Assembly: GCA_002840975.1 (NCBI GenBank)
Contig: PHDN01000006.1
Location: 62,001-126,000 of the forward strand
Source of the DNA: Bacteroidetes bacterium HGW-Bacteroidetes-16
GTDB lineage: Bacteria > Bacteroidota > Bacteroidia > Bacteroidales > F082
DNA: 64,000 bases
Direction: 5' to 3'
The first letter of the stretch is position 1, and each line of letters starts with the position of its first letter. Below are positions 24,474 through 32,953 of this stretch, piece by piece. The translations under genes were made by a program, and so were the position numbers. The notes beneath the pieces were generated by a model. It ran no database searches and was not told the origin of the DNA. It saw only the letters and a program-made list of their open reading frames with translations.

Positions 24474-26948
24474 CTACAGGTTTAAAATATACTGAAAAGT
24501 GATATTCCGCATGGGTTCTGCCTTTAAGGGTCTCAGCGAATACATCCTGTTAAGCAGGTTCGAGCTGATGAGGGCAAATTCGTGCCGGATCTTCCATTTA
24601 TAGCTGATCCGTGCATCAACAATGACATTTCCGTTGTTGTGGTGCTCGTAATAGTTGCGGTACAAGATGGGTTGCATGGTGCCTCCCGTACTGACCGTTG
24701 CATCCTCAAAATCGAATATGGCCCTGTCCAGGTTTTCCGTCTTGCTAAAAAATCGCACGCTACTTCCCATACTTAGGTTTTTATACACAAACTCAATATC
24801 GGCTTTGAGTGTATGAAGGTAGCGGTATTTTAAAATTCGTTTGGATGGATTAACGCTCGAACTCTCGTATGAGAATTCAGTATGACCGCCCGGATTATAA
24901 TCATGGGCAAATATATAATCCGGTTGTAGGGTTACCGGCATCACATAAGTATAGCCAAACATGGTGTTGATTTCGTAATATTTGCCAAACCTGGCTTGTC
25001 CGTTCACACTGATGTCGATGCCGGTGATTTTTGATTTTCCGGTATTGACAAATTTAAACCCTGCCGGGGCGAAGATATAGGTTGAATCCCAAAACCCAAA
25101 TAAATATTCAATGGTGTTGTCATATTCCTGATAAAACAAGGCCATGTCGAGATAGCCATAGTAGTTTTTAAATTTAAAACCCTGCTTGATGCCAATTTCT
25201 GAGTTCCAGCTGGTTTCGGATTTCAAATCAGGATTGTCGAAGACTCCAAATGAGCCAACGGTAGTGCGGATATACCTTTCGGTGATGGATGGAAACCGGT
25301 ATCCTTGTCCAAGTGAGGTTCTTAGATAGGTTTCCTGGCCAAGTTTGATGGAGGCTCCAACGCGCAAAATTGGTTTCGTATCGGTGATGGAATCATTTAG
25401 TTGGTAATTTTCCATCCTGATTCCTCCTGACAAGTTGAGTGCATCGCCGAATTTTTTTTCAACTTCCATAAAAACAGAAAGATTCCAAAGGTAGTTCAGG
25501 GGTGATCCGGAAGCCTCATACATATTCGCGAAGGAACGTGTGTACTGACTCGTGACGCCTCCAATAAAATCGAGGTTACCAAGGTTACTGAAACTTTTGC
25601 TAAACTGGTAAGCATTGTAAATATACAACGATTTGGTGCTCTGGTCATTGTTTGCTTTGATGTCGCTGTACAAAACACGGTTCGATAATTCGTGCTTCAA
25701 CCCCAGTGAAGAATAAAAGTTGATATAAGGATCAAGATAGAATGTGATGTTGTCAGATAGCAGAACAGCTCCCGGATAGGCTCTGTAGAAGTTGACGGTG
25801 TCATCAAGCCAGGCAAAGACAGTACTTGCTTTTTTGGCCATGAAATTGCCATTGAGACCAAAATGTAATCCTGTGATTTTGTTCGATCTGCGCCTGAAGT
25901 TGAAATTGATTCGTGCTTTGCGGTTTTGCATTTGGTTGTCGTTTATAGGCACGGAGTCGATAACCAGAGGTCCCGGTCTTGGAGCTCCCAGGTAACTTTT
26001 ATCGGTAGAAAACATGCCACCAATAACCAAATCGGTATGTCCGTTGCCCAGTTGCCGTGAATGCAGAAAACTAACTCCACTGGTATAATTCACACCTTCC
26101 CACCACCGGTTTGCAGGAGACTGAGGTGGTGACATCCAACCGACGTATGTTTTTATCTTTGTCTTTGGCTGAATGTCAGGATAGTTGGTGCGAATATAGA
26201 TGGCTCCACTCAGGGCAGAGGAGCCGGATAACACCGAGGCAGCACCTTTAACCACTTCAATTTGTTTGATGTTTTCAACCGGGATCAACGACCAGTCGGG
26301 CTTGCCTGCATCGCCGGATATCACCGGAAGATTGTCGATAAAAACCGCCACTTTGCTGCCCACACCGAAAGTAAACCCACTGCCTCCTCTGATTTGAGGC
26401 TCTTCGTCAAGGATGGTCAGACCGGGTACCATATCAAGTATGGTTTCAATAGAAGTGGTATTGCGTGCATCGATTAACCTGGGTTTAATCACCTCGATAG
26501 AGACAGTCTGATCTTCCAGCCTCTTGTCAAAACGTCCGGCACGTACCACGACTTCATCGAATTGGGTACTGAAGGGTTCCATCTCCACAACTCTATAAGG
26601 GATTTCATTTGCCGTTGCATCCACTTCAATGGTCTGCGATTTCATGCCTGTGAACGAAACAATAAACTGATATTCGCCCGATGCAACTGGTATGGCAAAA
26701 TATCCGTTAAAATCGCTTACCGAGCCTATGCCCATGTCTTTTTTAAGGTAAATGTTGGCGCCTATGAGCGACTCTTTGGTGTATTTATCAACGACCCTGC
26801 CGCTAAATACCCTGTTTTGTTGGCCGGAAACAATGGTGATAAAACCAACCATCATCATGAGCAGAATACCCCTTACCTGCATAAACAGGTTAATGTTTTG
26901 CTTGAGATAAAAAAGGCTCGATATGCAATAATTCACCCTTACTATCAT
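24474..26948 (-). CDS. TonB-dependent receptor with CarboxypepD_reg-like domain
   Basis: The product has about 824 residues. After a signal region (GILLMMMVGFITIVSG) comes a CarboxypepD_reg-like domain (FSGRVVDKYTKESLIGANIYL through EYQFIVSFTGMKSQ). The plug domain follows with ETILDMVPGLTILDEEPQIRGG and VEVVKGAASVLSGSSALSGAI, then a 22-strand beta-barrel ending in a C-terminal aromatic-rich strand (NITFQYILNL). A more downstream start, ATG at 26882 (MQVRGILLMMM), would give a cleaner signal peptide. It is an outer-membrane importer energised by TonB; substrate unknown. It follows the PCMD-like gene by 11 nt. Confidence 0.9.
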   Translation of the reverse strand: MIVRVNYCISSLFYLKQNINLFMQVRGILLMMMVGFITIVSGQQNRVFSGRVVDKYTKESLIGANIYLKKDMGIGSVSDFNGYFAIPVASGEYQFIVSFTGMKSQTIEVDATANEIPYRVVEMEPFSTQFDEVVVRAGRFDKRLEDQTVSIEVIKPRLIDARNTTSIETILDMVPGLTILDEEPQIRGGSGFTFGVGSKVAVFIDNLPVISGDAGKPDWSLIPVENIKQIEVVKGAASVLSGSSALSGAIYIRTNYPDIQPKTKIKTYVGWMSPPQSPANRWWEGVNYTSGVSFLHSRQLGNGHTDLVIGGMFSTDKSYLGAPRPGPLVIDSVPINDNQMQNRKARINFNFRRRSNKITGLHFGLNGNFMAKKASTVFAWLDDTVNFYRAYPGAVLLSDNITFYLDPYINFYSSLGLKHELSNRVLYSDIKANNDQSTKSLYIYNAYQFSKSFSNLGNLDFIGGVTSQYTRSFANMYEASGSPLNYLWNLSVFMEVEKKFGDALNLSGGIRMENYQLNDSITDTKPILRVGASIKLGQETYLRTSLGQGYRFPSITERYIRTTVGSFGVFDNPDLKSETSWNSEIGIKQGFKFKNYYGYLDMALFYQEYDNTIEYLFGFWDSTYIFAPAGFKFVNTGKSKITGIDISVNGQARFGKYYEINTMFGYTYVMPVTLQPDYIFAHDYNPGGHTEFSYESSSVNPSKRILKYRYLHTLKADIEFVYKNLSMGSSVRFFSKTENLDRAIFDFEDATVSTGGTMQPILYRNYYEHHNNGNVIVDARISYKWKIRHEFALISSNLLNRMYSLRPLKAEPMRNITFQYILNL

Positions 26949-26959
26949 GAAGCTAATTG

Positions 26960-27895
26960 TTAATGAAGGATGATTTTGCGGGTGATTACACGGTTATTAT
27001 ACTGAGCTACCATGATATACAAACCTGAATTGATTTGATCTGTATTGATTTCAATGCGGTTTCCTGACTCGGCTTTTTGGTTGAAGATGACCTGGCCGTT
27101 CGTATTTAGGATGCTCAACTGGTAATATCGGGCAGGGAACTTGTCGAGTTGAACATATAGGGTATTACCATATTGAGAAGCAAAAAAATAATGGATGGAA
27201 TTTTCATCAATGTCACTTGATTTGTACACGAAGGCAAAATCATCATACCAGACTTCACTTCCATCAAGTGCATCAACACCGTCGCCTGAAGTGATCACAC
27301 TTAAAAAATATTCAGGTATTTCTTCTGAAACATAGTTAAATGGAACCGAAAAGCGTGTCCAGGTAGTTACCACAACGTGAGGAAGTTCATAATATGCGGT
27401 GGCAATGAGGTTTGCTTCATCGCCTGGTAATTTCAAATAGCCTTTGTGAAGAACAAATTTCACAGTGCCAAAATCCCCTTCTGCAGGGTTGCACATAAAC
27501 CATCCGGTTAAACTATCGGGCCGTTGGTCGAAAGCCGTATGAAAGAGGTCGTTTTCGATGTTGGTAAACACGTAACCCAGGTTTGGATTAAAGTCGGAGT
27601 GGACTTGTCCGTTGGTGATTGTTCCTGTGGCGACAATGCCAAAGGTGCTCACATTGAAGAGTTTCAAACTGTATTGTCCCGAATGGGCATCTGTACTCTT
27701 TTCCCAAACCACGGGAGCTAAAGGGTTTAAATTGATATTGTCGCTGGTTTTTATTGAGCTCCAATGGGTAGGTTCGTCAGTCCCGATACCTACATCCTCC
27801 CATGTTTCAAATCCGGGATTGTTTATTTGCTGTTGAGAGAATGCCCCAACACCCATAATAATCGAAACAGCAGTCAAGAGTAAAAATCTGGTCAT
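26960..27895 (-). CDS. PCMD-like secreted protein with T9SS sorting domain
   Basis: The 311-residue protein has a signal peptide (MTRFLLLTAVSIIMGVGAFSQ) and a beta-sandwich with NPGFETWEDVG, PTHWSS, HSGQYSLKLFNV, and EVWYDDFAFVY. This is the layout of the PCMD (putative carbohydrate metabolism) domain. The C-terminal part is a T9SS sorting domain ending RVITRKIILH. Placed 11 nt upstream of the TonB receptor gene, it may be a surface partner for its substrate. Ligand unknown. Confidence 0.75.
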   Translation of the reverse strand: MTRFLLLTAVSIIMGVGAFSQQQINNPGFETWEDVGIGTDEPTHWSSIKTSDNINLNPLAPVVWEKSTDAHSGQYSLKLFNVSTFGIVATGTITNGQVHSDFNPNLGYVFTNIENDLFHTAFDQRPDSLTGWFMCNPAEGDFGTVKFVLHKGYLKLPGDEANLIATAYYELPHVVVTTWTRFSVPFNYVSEEIPEYFLSVITSGDGVDALDGSEVWYDDFAFVYKSSDIDENSIHYFFASQYGNTLYVQLDKFPARYYQLSILNTNGQVIFNQKAESGNRIEINTDQINSGLYIMVAQYNNRVITRKIILH

Positions 27896-28014
27896 ATTAG
27901 GTGCGTTTTAGTGATGATTAAAAAGATAATCCATGAAAAACATCTGATCAATGGTGTTCTTAACAGCAAAGCTAGTATTTTTCCGATACCGGTCAACGGA
28001 GAAAAAAGTTCAAA

Positions 28015-29664
28015 TTATTGTATGGTTTCTTTTCTTCCCTGGCGTTTTCCCTGAAAATTCAAAGTGATGCCTAAATATACGTTAAAGCCAAAATAATAGA
28101 TGCTCATGTCGTTTTTCAAAGGACCTTGCAAAATCCGGTTATCGATGGGATCGTATTCTACCGGGTTGGTAAAATTTGCTACCTGTTCCAGGTGGGTATC
28201 ATATCCGAACGACAACTCCCCTCCGGCGATCAGCTGATATTTTTTAAGCACAAGAAACTGAAAACCGGCCGTATAGTGATAAATATCGAAATTGGTGGTA
28301 TTGATTTTGTTCAGGTCATTCAAATTGCCATAATTAACATGCTTTACATTATTAAAATCGGTTCTGAATCCATTCAGAAACAACAGGTCATTTTTTAACC
28401 GCCACCGATAAGCTATTGCGAAATTGACAACCTGGTTAGAGGCGTCTGCTACCGAAAGCCAATCTTTGTTTTTCAGTCTGTCATAAACGATTGAGGAGGT
28501 AATATCATCTCGTATGGGTGCATCCACCATGCGGTAGGGTTCAATTTTTGAGAAGTATTCCACCGTAAAATAGAGCCTTTTTTCCCCTTTCTTGACGTCA
28601 TAGATAAAACCGGCAGAAACCGACCTGGGGTATTTGAGACTTGTATTCACATCATTGCCTAACAATCCATTGGTAATCATATACCCATTCAAAAATTCTC
28701 CGTTTTCGGGATTGGTGATGTCGCTCACACGCTGTGTACGAAGCGCTTCATTTTTAACTGAGAACAGTGGAAACGATTCAGTAGTGATGTTGAGCCCGAA
28801 CCTCCATCGATCGGCGACATAGGAAAATCCCAACTTGCCAATTAACCTGATGTGATTAAAACGGTACGATTCGTTGTAGCTGCTTTCGGCAACAAACGAA
28901 GGGTTCGGAACTCCATTCACCCAGAGCGTGTCGGAGGGTGAGAAAGCTACTGCCGAGTATTGATTTTTATAATTAAGTTGTGCGATCGAGACAAATAAAC
29001 TGGCTCCTACTTTAAAATGGCTGGAAATATCATACGAACCTGCCATGCCAATCCAATTGTCGACGAAATTTAACTCATAACCATAGGATGTACTGTAGTT
29101 CTCTTTTCCTGAAATTTCGTGCAGGATATCAAGCGGCCGGGAGTTGTAGTAGTTGAGGTTGATATTTTCTTTTAACCGTGTGATGGCAGTAAGTGCAAAA
29201 CTTAGTTTGCTATCATGGCTTCTGACACTATAGGATAAAAACTGAGGAATTACATTGAAATTTGTTCCATTCATGTGAATACCATCGCCCAGTGCATTTC
29301 GATAGGAATAAATTCCCCATGAAAAAAGGCTGGCAGCAAACGAAAGGTTAGATCCTTTTTCAATTTCAGAAATGGTGGCCGGGTTGAAATAAATGGAGGC
29401 ATTGCCTGCATCTCCTGCCACAACAGCACCAGAAAGAAGCGAAGACTCCGAATTGAAATTCAATGTCCAGTAATGATTCATAAGTTGAGCCTTTACCGGT
29501 AAGGCAGTAACAACTCCAAACATCAACAGGAAAATGAAAAGTATAAAACCCGGGTGTTTCAATTGGCCTAATTTTTTGACCAAAGTACGAAAAATGTATG
29601 AGACAGGAATTCCCTGAAGGGAATTTAATTGGTTCGTTTTTTGTTCAACTTTCCTGCCTGCCAT
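28015..29664 (-). CDS. FadL/OmpP1/TodX-type outer membrane channel
   Basis: The frame gives up to 549 residues. It has an N-terminal hydrophobic export segment (FILFIFLLMFGVVTALPVKAQ) followed by GNASIYFNPATISEI, a typical OmpP1/FadL 'NPA' segment, and a 14-strand-like beta-barrel with alternating aromatic residues. Such proteins move hydrophobic compounds across the outer membrane. The first ATG (29664) lies inside the dispersed GGCAGG repeat, so the true start is probably further downstream (a TTG near 29583, or another alternative); no ATG is available before residue 48. It precedes the PCMD/TonB genes with a 119-nt gap. Confidence 0.78.
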   Translation of the reverse strand: MAGRKVEQKTNQLNSLQGIPVSYIFRTLVKKLGQLKHPGFILFIFLLMFGVVTALPVKAQLMNHYWTLNFNSESSLLSGAVVAGDAGNASIYFNPATISEIEKGSNLSFAASLFSWGIYSYRNALGDGIHMNGTNFNVIPQFLSYSVRSHDSKLSFALTAITRLKENINLNYYNSRPLDILHEISGKENYSTSYGYELNFVDNWIGMAGSYDISSHFKVGASLFVSIAQLNYKNQYSAVAFSPSDTLWVNGVPNPSFVAESSYNESYRFNHIRLIGKLGFSYVADRWRFGLNITTESFPLFSVKNEALRTQRVSDITNPENGEFLNGYMITNGLLGNDVNTSLKYPRSVSAGFIYDVKKGEKRLYFTVEYFSKIEPYRMVDAPIRDDITSSIVYDRLKNKDWLSVADASNQVVNFAIAYRWRLKNDLLFLNGFRTDFNNVKHVNYGNLNDLNKINTTNFDIYHYTAGFQFLVLKKYQLIAGGELSFGYDTHLEQVANFTNPVEYDPIDNRILQGPLKNDMSIYYFGFNVYLGITLNFQGKRQGRKETIQ

Positions 29665-29767
29665 GCCTCCATGCCTTCGGCAGGTAAACCGGCAGGTAAA
29701 CTAGCAGGCAGTTAACTTTTAACTTTTAACTTTTAACTTTTAACTTTCCTGCCTATCGTCAGGCAGG
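29656..29767 (+). repeat. Dispersed GGCAGG repeat with AACTTTT tandem array
   Basis: Positions 29663-29702 repeat the ATGCCTCC/CGGCAGGTAAA block found at 12102-12150. Next to it is a tandem array of about five AACTTTT 7-mers (29714-29747), then the hairpin CCTGCCT-atcgtc-AGGCAGG (29748-29767). The array lies in the gap between the dihydroorotate dehydrogenase-like gene and the outer-membrane channel gene and overlaps the latter's apparent 5' end. Confidence 0.7.
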
Positions 29768-29784
29768 TAACTTCCCCTCCCCAA

Positions 29785-30771
29785 CTATTCAATTCCCGAA
29801 AAATATTTCATAAACTGAACGCGTTCCCAGGAAGCTGTGTTTTTGGAGTTTTTGATGCTCATGATTCCCCTAAAATCATCAATGGTTTTAAAGTCTTTTT
29901 TCTTCATCCATCTTTCAACTTCCATCAGCATGATGTTGATTTCCTTGAATCCCTTTTTGTAAAGCACGGAGGCAATTTGTACTACTCTGGCACCGGCCAA
30001 TAATTGTTTTATCACAGCAGTCCCATCGTGTACACCGGTAGAGGCGGCTATGTCACATTTCACAACATCCGAAAGCATGGCTACCCAACGAAGAGAGAGC
30101 GACAAATCAGAGGGGGAGCTGAATATATTAGAACTTGTTATTTCCAGTTGGTTGATGTCGATGTCGGGTGAGTAAAACCGGTTAAACAGCACCAACCCTT
30201 TGATATTGGTCCAACTTAACATGGCCATGGATTTGGCCAGGCTCGTAAAATAATAACTCAGTTTCAGAGCGACAGGAATCTTGACCAGGGATGTGATTTT
30301 GTTGGCGATGTCGAAATATACCTTTTCGTTTTCAATGCTGTTTTTTTCCAGGTTGGAGGGTAAAACGAACACGTTGAGTTCCAATGCATCTGCTCCGGCC
30401 TGCTCGATACGTACGGCAAAATCCATCCATTCGCTGTCAGAAATACAGTTGATGGAGGCTATAACCGGAATGCTGACTTTCTTCTTACAATCTTTAATCA
30501 GGTTCAGATAAATGTTGAGCTCGTTTTCTTTGTGGTAATGGTGGATGTAATCCTGGGCTTCGGGATAGTAATTCGTAAAGTCGCCTTCTTCAAATGTTTT
30601 GCTTGAAGTGAAAAGGATTTGTTCTTCGAATAGAGACTTTAATACCACAGCACCGGCTCCGCTTTTTTCGATCTCAATTACGTTGTCAACTGAATTTGTT
30701 AATCCTGAACTGCCGACAATAATCGGGTTTTTAAGTTTCAACCCCATGTATGTTGTTTCCAGACTGATCAT
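29785..30771 (-). CDS. Dihydroorotate dehydrogenase-like protein
   Basis: The 328-residue protein has a TIM-barrel flavoprotein pattern: an opening LETTYMGLKLKNPIIVGSSGLTNS, a middle SIPVIASINCISDSEWMDFA and GADALELNVFVLP, and a phosphate-binding end GARVVQIASVLYKKG. These resemble the class of DHODH-like proteins present beside true PyrD in many anaerobes and Bacteroidota. Whether it oxidises dihydroorotate or dihydropyrimidine is not settled by the sequence. It stands alone on the minus strand and is divergent from the GT9 gene. Confidence 0.8.
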   Translation of the reverse strand: MISLETTYMGLKLKNPIIVGSSGLTNSVDNVIEIEKSGAGAVVLKSLFEEQILFTSSKTFEEGDFTNYYPEAQDYIHHYHKENELNIYLNLIKDCKKKVSIPVIASINCISDSEWMDFAVRIEQAGADALELNVFVLPSNLEKNSIENEKVYFDIANKITSLVKIPVALKLSYYFTSLAKSMAMLSWTNIKGLVLFNRFYSPDIDINQLEITSSNIFSSPSDLSLSLRWVAMLSDVVKCDIAASTGVHDGTAVIKQLLAGARVVQIASVLYKKGFKEINIMLMEVERWMKKKDFKTIDDFRGIMSIKNSKNTASWERVQFMKYFSGIE

Positions 30772-30923
30772 ATTTCGTGACTTTTAAGTGCGATTTATAT
30801 CGGAAGCGTAAAAATAATAACTTATACACATCATAGTTCAGGATCAGAAAATTAAAATCAATTCTAAATAATACAATGATGCTGATTTGTGCTACTGAAA
30901 TATTGCGGGGATTCATCTTTCAT

Positions 30924-30931
30924 TAATTTTG
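30924..30931 (+). promoter_or_regulatory. Promoter box TAATTTTG ahead of GT9 gene
   Basis: TAATTTTG matches TAnnTTTG, with TTG at 30903-30905 18 nt upstream as a possible -33 element. It overlaps the earliest possible start codon of the GT9 gene and so favours the later TTG at 30944. Confidence 0.5.
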
Positions 30932-30943
30932 CAAAAAAAGCAA

Positions 30944-31945
30944 TTGAAAAGAATACTGATTATACAAACTGCTTCGCTGGGGGATGTCATTTTATGCACA
31001 CCGGTCATCGAAAAGTTACACCGGTTTTATCCAACGGCCAAAATCGATTTTTTACTTAAGTATGGCTATGAAGAAGTCTTGCGTTATCACCCATATCTTC
31101 ATCAAATAATCGTTTGGAATAAAAAGGAGAAAAAATATACACATTTAATTGAGTTGATTCGGTTATTTCGCACCAGGCGATACGATTTAATTGTAAACGC
31201 ACAAAGGTTCGCCTCATCAGGATTAATCACCATTGCATCTCAGGCAATAAGCACGGTAGGATTTAGTAAAAATCCCTTCGCTTTGTTTTTTAATCAAAGG
31301 ATTAAGCATGTGATTGGGAAACAATCATTTCTGATACACGAAGCGGTGCGTAACCTGAAGCTTATTGAACATATCACCGATGATTCTGTCGATTATCCTG
31401 TTAAATTGTATCCCACCCAACTCGATTATGCAAAAGTAAGTCAATACAAAACTCATCGTTATATTACCATCTCTCCCGGTTCATTGTGGTTTACCAAACA
31501 GCTACCCAACGATAAATGGATCGGGTTTATAAAAGCAATAGATAAGGATTTGGTTATTTATCTTTTGGGATCAGGAAAGGAGACCAACTTATGTGCCCAA
31601 ATAATGATGGATTCAGGACATGTAAACAGCCTTAACCTGGCAGGGAAGCTTACCTTTTTGCAATCGGCGGCCTTGATGAAAGATGCAGCCATGAATTATG
31701 TGAACGATTCGGCACCCATGCATTTTGCATCGGCCATGAATGCGCCGATCACGGCAGTTTATTGCTCAACCATTCCTGAATTTGGATTTGGCCCGCGATC
31801 AGATAATTCCCTGGTAGTACAAACAAGTAAACCTTTAAGCTGCCGTCCCTGTGGTTTGCATGGGTTTCATTCATGTCCGGAGAAGCATTTTGAGTGTGCC
31901 ACAACCATACTCGTAAAACAATTACTTCAAACACTGCCCACTTAA
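30944..31945 (+). CDS. Glycosyltransferase family 9 (heptosyltransferase-like)
   Basis: The product has about 333 residues and the GT9 fold: an N-terminal RILIIQTASLGDVILCTPVIEKLHRFYP and a C-terminal half with TISPGSLWFTKQLPNDKWIGFI, NLAGKLTFLQSAALMKDA and VNDSAPMHFASAMNAPITAVY. These match ADP-heptose:LPS heptosyltransferases. No ATG is available; the TTG at 30944 gives the usual family start (MKRILIIQTASLGD), while a TTG at 30929 overlaps the promoter. It probably acts on LPS or lipid-linked glycans at the inner membrane. The donor sugar is not known. Confidence 0.85.
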   Translation: MKRILIIQTASLGDVILCTPVIEKLHRFYPTAKIDFLLKYGYEEVLRYHPYLHQIIVWNKKEKKYTHLIELIRLFRTRRYDLIVNAQRFASSGLITIASQAISTVGFSKNPFALFFNQRIKHVIGKQSFLIHEAVRNLKLIEHITDDSVDYPVKLYPTQLDYAKVSQYKTHRYITISPGSLWFTKQLPNDKWIGFIKAIDKDLVIYLLGSGKETNLCAQIMMDSGHVNSLNLAGKLTFLQSAALMKDAAMNYVNDSAPMHFASAMNAPITAVYCSTIPEFGFGPRSDNSLVVQTSKPLSCRPCGLHGFHSCPEKHFECATTILVKQLLQTLPT

Positions 31946-31957
31946 ACGATTCCTTGT

Positions 31958-31965
31958 TATTTTTG
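31958..31965 (+). promoter_or_regulatory. Promoter box four bases before tsaC start
   Basis: TATTTTTG is followed by TAGG and then the tsaC ATG at 31970. A transcript starting 5-7 nt after the box would be leaderless or nearly so. Confidence 0.4.
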
Positions 31966-31969
31966 TAGG

Positions 31970-32539
31970 ATGAATTTGCAGGAGGAAATACTTAAATCAG
32001 TTGAACTGCTTCGCAAGGGAAAGGTGCTGCTTACTCCAACGGATACAATTTGGGGAATTAGCTGTGATGCCACCAATGCCAAAGCCGTGCAACGAATATT
32101 CAAGATCAAGGGACGTGAAGAGAGCAAAAGCATGATCATTTTGCTCGAGACGGTTGAAAAACTTGAGAAATATTTAAAAAACGTTCCGCCTCTTGCATAC
32201 GACTTACTGGCCAATTCAAGATCGCCACTCACCATTGTTTATTCGGGGGCAAAAAACCTGGCGAAAAATGTCATTGCGAAAGATGGGACTATTGCCATCA
32301 GGATTGTGAGCGGTGAGTATTGCGCCGAAGTGCTGAGGCTTCTTGATCGGCCTCTGGTGTCCACTTCGGCTAATCTGGCAGGGCAGCCCACAGCCACACT
32401 TTTTGAAGATATCAATCCGGCCATTATCCATCAGGTTGATTATGTAGTGGAAGCCTTCCGCGACAGGGTACGCTCGGTAAAGCCATCTACCATTATAAAG
32501 CTCGATGAAAATGGATTGTTTAAAGTGTTGCGCCCCTGA
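31970..32539 (+). CDS. tsaC: L-threonylcarbamoyladenylate synthase (YrdC/Sua5 family)
   Basis: The 189-residue protein makes threonylcarbamoyl-AMP from Thr, bicarbonate and ATP, for the t6A37 modification of ANN-decoding tRNAs. It shows LLTPTDTIWGISCDATN, the KGREESKS nucleotide/Thr contacts, SPLTIVYSG, and RPLVSTSANLAGQP (SxN motif). It is a single YrdC domain without the Sua5 C-terminal extension. MtaB, which acts on the same t6A base, is encoded at 53.8-55.1 kb. The start is next to a TAnnTTTG box. Confidence 0.92.
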   Translation: MNLQEEILKSVELLRKGKVLLTPTDTIWGISCDATNAKAVQRIFKIKGREESKSMIILLETVEKLEKYLKNVPPLAYDLLANSRSPLTIVYSGAKNLAKNVIAKDGTIAIRIVSGEYCAEVLRLLDRPLVSTSANLAGQPTATLFEDINPAIIHQVDYVVEAFRDRVRSVKPSTIIKLDENGLFKVLRP

Positions 32540-32727
32540 ATAACTTGATACAACCGACTTCCATGTTGATGCAATTCTCTTTTTCCGAAAAAAAGTAGCG
32601 ATAAATTTTATCGGAATACCCTGATTAATCAATTTCAATAGATAGCTGTTTTTTTATGTGCTAAATATCTGTCATCCAGCGAAGAAGAAATTAAATTAAA
32701 AAAGAGTTAAAAAAAACCTAAGATTTG

Positions 32728-32758
32728 TTGACAGGATTGAAAATACATTGTATATTTG
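32728..32758 (+). promoter_or_regulatory. Strong promoter of small RNA candidate
   Basis: TTGACA begins at 32728 and TATATTTG is at 32751-32758, 20 nt after the TTG; TTTG at 32724-32727 adds to the -33 match. This is the best full match to the Bacteroidota promoter pattern (TTTG/TTG, 19-21 nt, TAnnTTTG) in the window. The expected start of transcription is about 32764. Confidence 0.65.
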
Positions 32759-32763
32759 CAGTG

Positions 32764-32832
32764 CTTGTTTTGTTTGTTTTTCATAATTGGGCCCACCCTA
32801 AAGACCGCCCGGTCGAGGGTGGGTTTTTTTTT
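32764..32832 (+). ncRNA. Small RNA candidate, about 70 nt
   Basis: From the predicted start at about 32764 to the end of the T-run at 32832 the transcript would be about 69 nt: a U-rich single-stranded 5' part followed by a stable nested hairpin (outer stem CCCACCCT/AGGGTGGG, inner stem GACC/GGTC) and nine U. There is no ATG within it, and nothing on the plus strand downstream to regulate. I do not recognise its family; it is not a tRNA, 4.5S, 6S or tmRNA. An alternative is a vestigial leader whose gene was lost. Confidence 0.5.
32791..32832 (+). terminator. Nested hairpin intrinsic terminator
   Basis: CCCACCCT (32792-32799) pairs with AGGGTGGG (32816-32823), with an inner GACC-gccc-GGTC stem, followed by nine T (32824-32832). 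It is correctly oriented only for plus-strand transcription; on the minus strand no T-tract follows. Confidence 0.85.
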
Positions 32833-32953
32833 CGTCAGGTTTTTCAGAACAGAATGATTGATGTTGCAAGCATCCGCTTGCGGCCATTTGATAAATCGCA
32901 TACACACAATAATACCAATTGGAATGATGCTGGTACGATATTGTTTTTAATTG

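Larger units (their letters stand above)
32540..32953. other. Intergenic region holding the small RNA candidate
   Basis: It lies between the convergent tsaC and rnz genes. It contains a complete promoter (32728-32758), a short transcribed interval and a strong terminator (32792-32832). The stretch after the terminator and before rnz shows no other structure. Open frames here are short and unlike proteins. Confidence 0.55.
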
